Shown here in pieces: positions 59,161-64,000 of a DNA stretch of 64,000 nt. The stretch is taken from positions 17,613,844-17,677,843 of the forward strand of contig OX421496.1 of assembly GCA_949126835.1 (NCBI GenBank), read 5' to 3'. Under the pieces are notes generated by a model. It did not search any database, was not told the DNA's origin, and saw only the letters and a program-made list of their open reading frames with translations. The stretch's first letter is position 1. Every line of letters begins with the position of its first letter. The translations under genes were made by a program, and so were the position numbers. The DNA is from Anisus vortex (lineage: Eukaryota > Mollusca > Gastropoda > Planorbidae).

Positions 59161-60246
59161 TGAATTAGATTGTGTTATCTAATGCATTGTTAGGTAAATA
59201 ATTGGAGTGGAGTTTCCCAAGTAAATGCAAGCTGCTTTTTAGTTTTAGACAAATTAAGTTTTATTACAATAATTAACTGGTCCTTGAAGTGATAAATTTT
59301 ACTCATTAAAGATTTCAAAGATGTCAACAAAGTAAGTTATTTTCTGCAATTCACTTTTATCACCATAAAGTGCTTTGAACGGCGGTCTTGCTTTCTAAAA
59401 GAAATGACCATTATTATTAATATTATTTTAAATTTAAATAGTTCTGAGTTTATCACGAATCTCAAAACACGTTTTCACATTTTTCTTCTCGACAACCATC
59501 TGACTTCAGTGTGAAATTGTAATTCGGCGCATCCGACTGTTTTCGCAACTGTTTAAAGTAGGTATGTGATGGGCTTGGTGCGCTGATGTCATCACGCCTG
59601 GTAGTCGTATGTGGATGCATCTGCATGCACATAGTAAGTATAAAATTATATTTCTATTCTGTGTCTGCATGTGGGTGGGCCCGCCTATAGACTGATAAAA
59701 TATGGATTTTCCGGTTGTCTTAGGCGACTCCCATGAAATGGTTTTTTGACCCATTAAGATTTAACATGCTATTATAATGTTGGTATATATCATCATATTC
59801 TTTTATTTTCTTTAAAAAAATTCAACGTGAGCAAACTCGACATTACAAAATTAAAATTTAAAAAAAAATAATATTTTTACATATGCTTACTAAAACTAAT
59901 AAAGGGAGATAATAGTCCTGATTTTAAATATCTGGGGCAATGATTTTATTAATCAATTCTTTTCTACACAATTTGCATTTGAGAAAAATAAAATATTGTA
60001 TTTGCGTATATCAGTACCGGTAGTCAAATTGATAAAAATTCGTAAATTAAACAATCAATTAATTAATGTTTTTACATTATAAATGTAATTTTTAAAACAC
60101 CTTTTTAGCTACTAGCTTGTTCTTATTAGTACGCATTTACTTCTTTTATTAGAGAGTTTAGTTCATATGCAAATGAATTTTTGAAAAACCTTTATAATTT
60201 AAGGTTTGAAGAATGAAATGAAAAGAGAAATAGTACAGAGTATACA

Positions 60247-60454
60247 CAAAGGATCGGCAACCTACGGCAAGCGTGCCAGACTTGTAACGCGGAACGATTT
60301 TCAATGACACGCAGAAGACTGCTAAAAAAAACTATTCAAGTATCTTCTATAAGAAATAGAGTGCAAAATCAGGGTGACTTTTAGGCTGTTGGCACTCTGA
60401 AAGAATTAGAAAGCATACATAGGTACACTATTATCAAAAGGTTGACATTCGCTG
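60247..60454 (+). mobile_element. Short family A MITE
   Basis: The left end (ggatcggcaacctacggcaa) and right end (ttatcaaaaggttgacattc) match the ends of family A in decayed form. The subterminal motifs gtgccagacttg and gttggcactctg match too, so this is an internally deleted derivative nested in the 58299-60662 element. Confidence 0.65.
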
Positions 60455-60459
60455 GTCTA

Positions 60460-60600
60460 GACTAAAGAGTGTTGGTGCCAGGGAACGTCCCTGCTTGACC
60501 CCGCTACACACTGGGGAGAGTTGTGAGGTGACGCCATTGAAGAGTACTATGCTGCACATGTTGTTGTGGAAAGTCTCAATAAAACCATCAAAAATAAGTG
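60460..60600 (-). pseudogene. LINE reverse-transcriptase fragment
   Basis: The minus strand reads FIETFHNNMCSIVLFNGVT, then SPVCSGVKQGRSLAPTLFSL. The GVKQG.SLAPTLF pattern is the conserved RT block around the template-primer grip. The fragment is too short for family assignment. Confidence 0.65.
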
Positions 60601-60970
60601 TTTTCCTATGGTCGTTGGCTACCCCTTGAAATGGTCGTTCGGCCACAGGTTGGAAACCGCTGGACTAGAGGCATCCAATGAAACTCCGTCGTCTGTTTAG
60701 GTCTATAACTCTTGTTTGCATGTTACAAAATATTTATAAGTAGTTAATGCACACTTTTGATCCCAGATCATTTGTAATCAAATCACCCTTAAATTGTTGA
60801 CTTTTTCCTCGGGCCTTACGGGGACTCCACATACAATGAAGAAGAAGAAGAAAGAATGCAGAACAAATTTATTTACAACAGTTCAACGTAAAATAATTGT
60901 ATAACTCAACAGCTATACCCCCAATTACACATTGAAAGGAATACTATAATATTGGATGTGTATTTTTAAA

Positions 60971-61130
60971 CAAGAAAACCATATAAACGAAGTTTTTATT
61001 ATACTCCCTTTATTTGCAAACCATCATGTAATTAAATAATTGATTGACTACTGCAAATGAAACGTACAGAAAAATATCTGTGACAGATATCAGACAGACA
61101 GAAATTACAACTTAAAATAAAGGGAGTAAA
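60971..61130 (-). mobile_element. Internally deleted HINE-type copy
   Basis: Retains caagaaaaccatataaacg, the tttttattatactcccttt block, the atcatgtaattaaataattg segment and the other end acttaaaataaagggagta. The central ~300 bp, including the gaccac hairpin, is lost. It interrupts family A copy 3. Confidence 0.75.
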
Positions 61131-61659
61131 AAGTAATAATTAATACATAATAGTTATATTACAAGATTAAAAATCAAATATGTAAACTTTAATTTAATTA
61201 AACGGAGGTAATTAATCCGTTTTATTTACGTTAATATTTCTAAAATGTTTCATGTTTCTTTCCTGCATACAAATTTTAAATAATAGCCTATACAATGCAC
61301 AGCGTTAAAATATTCAACGAAATTAAAAGATATTGACAATTATATATATATTATATGACTAAACGTTTTATATTTACATTTTAGAACAACAAATTAACTA
61401 CCGAGTTTGTATGACTAGTTGCATATCTATTTCTAACATTAGCGTTATAGTTTCTAAAAAAAATTTCTACTCTAGGTTTACTTCTTAGTTGAACTAAAGA
61501 AGTTATAATCAGAGCTCGATATAAAGAATTTTAGCTTTTGCTAGAATTAAATCTAAACTCTAAACAACAATTTTAAATTTGTTGGACTTTTAACACATAG
61601 AATATAGACTATGTGAAAGTTATGTAATAAACACTATTCGATTTGCTATAAAAATGAAA

Positions 61660-62240
61660 AATACAATTAGATTATACAGCATGGTCAAAAAATAATATTT
61701 GCTCAATAAATGTGCAAGTGTAAATTTCTTTTGAAAATAAGGAAGCACGTTAATATTAGGTGAAAGTAAATTTTGTATTATCGTAATATCTAACGGCGGA
61801 AAGAAAAGTACACTAAATTCTGTGGAGTGACGTGAAATCTCCTCTAGCCGCGGTACATTGTGCAACCTACAACTACTACTAAAATGACAATGGATTCCCA
61901 TAGAAATGTTTTTGAACCATGCTTCTGTCAGGGTTTTCCTTCACGTCAATGACGTTATTTTTTTTTTAAACTTAATACTTGAAAATAAACTAGATACATA
62001 AGCAGATTCAGCTTTTTTTTTCACATTCACCATGTTATACACCGATGAATTGAAGATTTTAAGTAAATATTAATTTAACTCTATCATAGAGCTGGCCTGT
62101 GCTCTCTTGAAGTTTTTTTAAATAGTTTTTTTTCCTTTTTCAAATACAATTAGATTATGCAGCAAGGTCAAAAAATCATATTTGCTCAAACGTGCAAGTG
62201 TAAATTTCTTTTGAAAATAAGGAAGCACGTTAATATTTTA
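61660..62240 (+). repeat. ~95-bp direct duplication
   Basis: The sequence starting acaattagattatacagc and running through gtgcaagtgtaaatttctt to aaggaagcacgttaatatt occurs at 61657-61757 and again at 62146-62240 with a few differences. About 390 bp separate the copies. Confidence 0.8.
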
Positions 62241-62499
62241 AAAGACGCCTCTTTGAAGATTAAACTCATTAAACTCATTAGGCTTCGTGGTGTAAGTTGA
62301 CTCGCCTGAGTTCCTGACAGGAACTATATATCATGTCTAGGGCTAGAGATTTCACAGAGTTCTTTTTTTTTTTTAAGAAACAAAGAAAAAAAGAAATCTT
62401 CCGGCATGCCTTCTTATTTCTAAACACCAAAAGCACTCCAGAATTATCATTAGTTCAAGGATTAGAAACATGGAGTCTTTGAATGACACTTATTTCTTT

Positions 62500-62760
62500 C
62501 TAGATCTAGTGTATCAATATTTTCCATATAATCTATGTGGACTGAATTGAAAGCCCATTTGAGTTCCACAAAACAAATATAATATAGTAGTGGTTGACAT
62601 TTCATTTTCATGCATTGCTCGAGGAGAATGCGGATGGTGACAATTCTGTCTAAACAAGACCTACCGGGGTTAATCTTTTCTTAATCCGGAGTTTACTGCG
62701 ACAATTCTGTCTAAACAAGACCTACCGGAGTTAATCTTTTCTTAATCCGGGGTTTGCTGC
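62500..62760 (-). pseudogene. LINE RT fragment with an internal tandem duplication
   Basis: On the minus strand, SCLDRIVTIRILLEQCMK followed by an eroded AFNSVHIDYMEN matches the RT segment between AGFRRGRSCIDQ and DFEKAFDSI of the LINE at 41091-42890. A 61-bp unit (62639-62699) is repeated at 62700-62760. Confidence 0.6.
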
Positions 62761-62937
62761 TGACTTTATTATTTATTATTCTTGAGAGAAAGCAGCTATG
62801 TATATTTACAGTTTTGACATTAACTGCAAATCTCACAACCTATCTAAAGTATAGTGATTCTGCCGTCTTAAACAATCTGTGCATTGCATTTGTCGTAAAA
62901 AAAAAAGCCATTAGTTGCGGAAGTAAAGACGACCGGA

Positions 62938-63030
62938 CATTGTGATGACCACACAATCCCCCTGTACGCCGTGGCCACAGAAAATCGTCATCTCTTCTTC
63001 TCTTTGCCCCAAAGACCTAACCACGTTCGA
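62938..63030 (+). mobile_element. SINE body fragment
   Basis: gatgaccacacaatcccc followed by gccgtggccacagaaa matches the SINE body region seen at 16575-16612 and 18236-18275. Head and tail are missing. Confidence 0.55.
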
Positions 63031-64000
63031 AACAGAAACTTTACTCTATTTAGTCTTGGGTTGTTTTGTTCTTTATTATATTGATTGTAGTTGCAGGCCA
63101 TCATACGATCCTATGTGTGTCTTCATCCTTGATCAGTCTGTCACAGTGGGCAGTCTTTTGTTGCCAATCGGCAGTGAAACGTGTATTTTTGCATCCCTGC
63201 TATTAAGAGAGTAATGTAGATCTATCAACTATGGAAATGAGCTATTTGATAGCTACCGGGATGTGTGTGGTCGTAAAAGGATACTTACTTGCTATTACCA
63301 AAGCCTATAATGAGATTAATGAGATGGACCGCTCGTTCTATATTTAGAGCTTAAATGTTCTTTTTCCGTGCGCAAAGAATAAGGCTGTCTTAAATGACTT
63401 CTACGCTCCTACGTTTGCATTAAAGGTTTTCGCTTTACACAAATTTCGATTTTAATTTTTCATTGACAAAATCATTAAATAAAAAGGAAGTGTACTAAAC
63501 AAAACTTAGAAAACGGAATCAGGAATTCTGAAAAGAAGTATCTAATTCGAGTCATCAAATAGCAGAAATTTTAAAGCAAGCGGTCTATCTCATTATAGTC
63601 TTTGCTGTTACAGATTGGTTGGGGGCGGAAGTCGAAATCCTTTACTCCGTTTCTTTTGGAGAGTATGCGACATTGCTATATGTAGGCCAGTTCTAAATCT
63701 GGGTTGATCAAGACTTTGTTGGCTCAAGATGAACAAAAACACAGACATTCAGTTTAAATAGTGGCCGTTTTGTAGTTCTGGGTTTCTGTCCCTGTACTTG
63801 TACGGTTTTGAGTCCCACGATACGGAGTTACAGATAATCTTATTAGCATATTGAAAAGTCCTAAAAAAGAAAAATTATATAAATTCTATTGAGGTTCCTG
63901 GTAATATCATATTAGGTATATAGCTTTATTTTTATTTTTTTTAAATTCTCAGTGTTTCAGTTCTCTTAAACGGCGTAGGCTAAGGCATAGGCTACCCTTT
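63031..64000. other. AT-rich spacer, no gene seen
   Basis: No gene, repeat or terminus recognised. A 90-codon frame at 62942-63214 begins in the SINE fragment and has no motif. Confidence 0.45.

Larger units (their letters stand above)
58299..60662 (+). mobile_element. hAT-like element, 2.36 kb, with nested cargo
   Basis: Starts cagtggttcccaacc and ends ggttggaaaccgctg, with a perfect 8-bp duplication gactagag (58291-58298, 60663-60670). It is a larger relative of 52155-53303: its 59450-59760 section matches 53000-53270 of that element, including a cgtagtcgtat / gcatgtgggcgg-type order. Nested inside are a ZMYM1-like hAT fragment (58398-59085), a short MITE (60247-60454) and a LINE fragment (60460-60600). 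Confidence 0.88.
57040..61700 (+). mobile_element. Family A hAT-like element, copy 3, split
   Basis: Two family A blocks, about 57040-58200 and 60860-61700, line up with the order in copy 2. The left end is decayed and the right terminus is not visible. Between them sits a younger 2.36-kb hAT element (58299-60662), and a deleted HINE copy interrupts the second block (60971-61130). No coding capacity. Confidence 0.6.

Overview
This is an AT-rich animal nuclear window with no host gene that I can support. There are no operons, no clear Shine-Dalgarno-led genes, no rRNA and no free-standing tRNA gene. The content is transposable elements, minisatellites and unrecognised intergenic DNA. The mix of tRNA-derived SINEs, RTE-like LINE tails, Buster-type hAT elements, a Ginger-like element and Helentron-like elements fits a lophotrochozoan. 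A gastropod or other mollusc is my best guess, from memory of the repeat families, and the sequence does not prove it.

Layout. 1-2.7 kb: unique DNA and a large 30-bp minisatellite. 2.72-9.04 kb: one hAT-like element ('family A', copy 1) broken by later insertions, among them a 5'-truncated hAT transposase pseudogene and a Ginger-like element. 9.17-11.47 kb: a second hAT-like element with GC-rich cargo and a LINE fragment. 12.1-15 kb: a LINE tail, then a 2.5-kb hAT-like element with a perfect 8-bp target duplication. 16.4-18.3 kb: two SINEs around a 16-bp minisatellite. 20.9-21.3 kb: a compact hAT MITE. 26.5-26.9 kb: a 24-bp minisatellite. 28.4-31.7 kb: decayed LINE ends and a run of family-A-type MITEs, one tandemly duplicated. 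32.1-37.1 kb: a complete, very young LTR retrotransposon with no coding capacity. 37.2-39.9 kb: family A copy 2. 41.1-42.9 kb: a 5'-truncated RTE-like LINE. 43.2-47.5 kb: two abutting nested hAT loci, the first carrying a tandem triplet of Helentron-like (HINE-type) elements and the second carrying a MADF-coding element, a small poly(A) retroposon and a 419-bp hAT MITE. 48-53 kb: LINE, HINE, SINE and MITE pieces. 57-61.7 kb: family A copy 3, split by a 2.36-kb hAT element that itself holds a ZMYM1-like hAT remnant, a MITE and a LINE fragment. 62.5-63 kb: a LINE and a SINE remnant.

Nothing here works together as a pathway. The interest is in order of insertion: many elements can be bounded to the base by target-site duplications, so the locus reads as a stack. 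The best candidates for new description are the non-coding LTR element (32129-37076), the tandem HINE-type array (43435-44880), and an internal core shared by hAT-like families with different termini.
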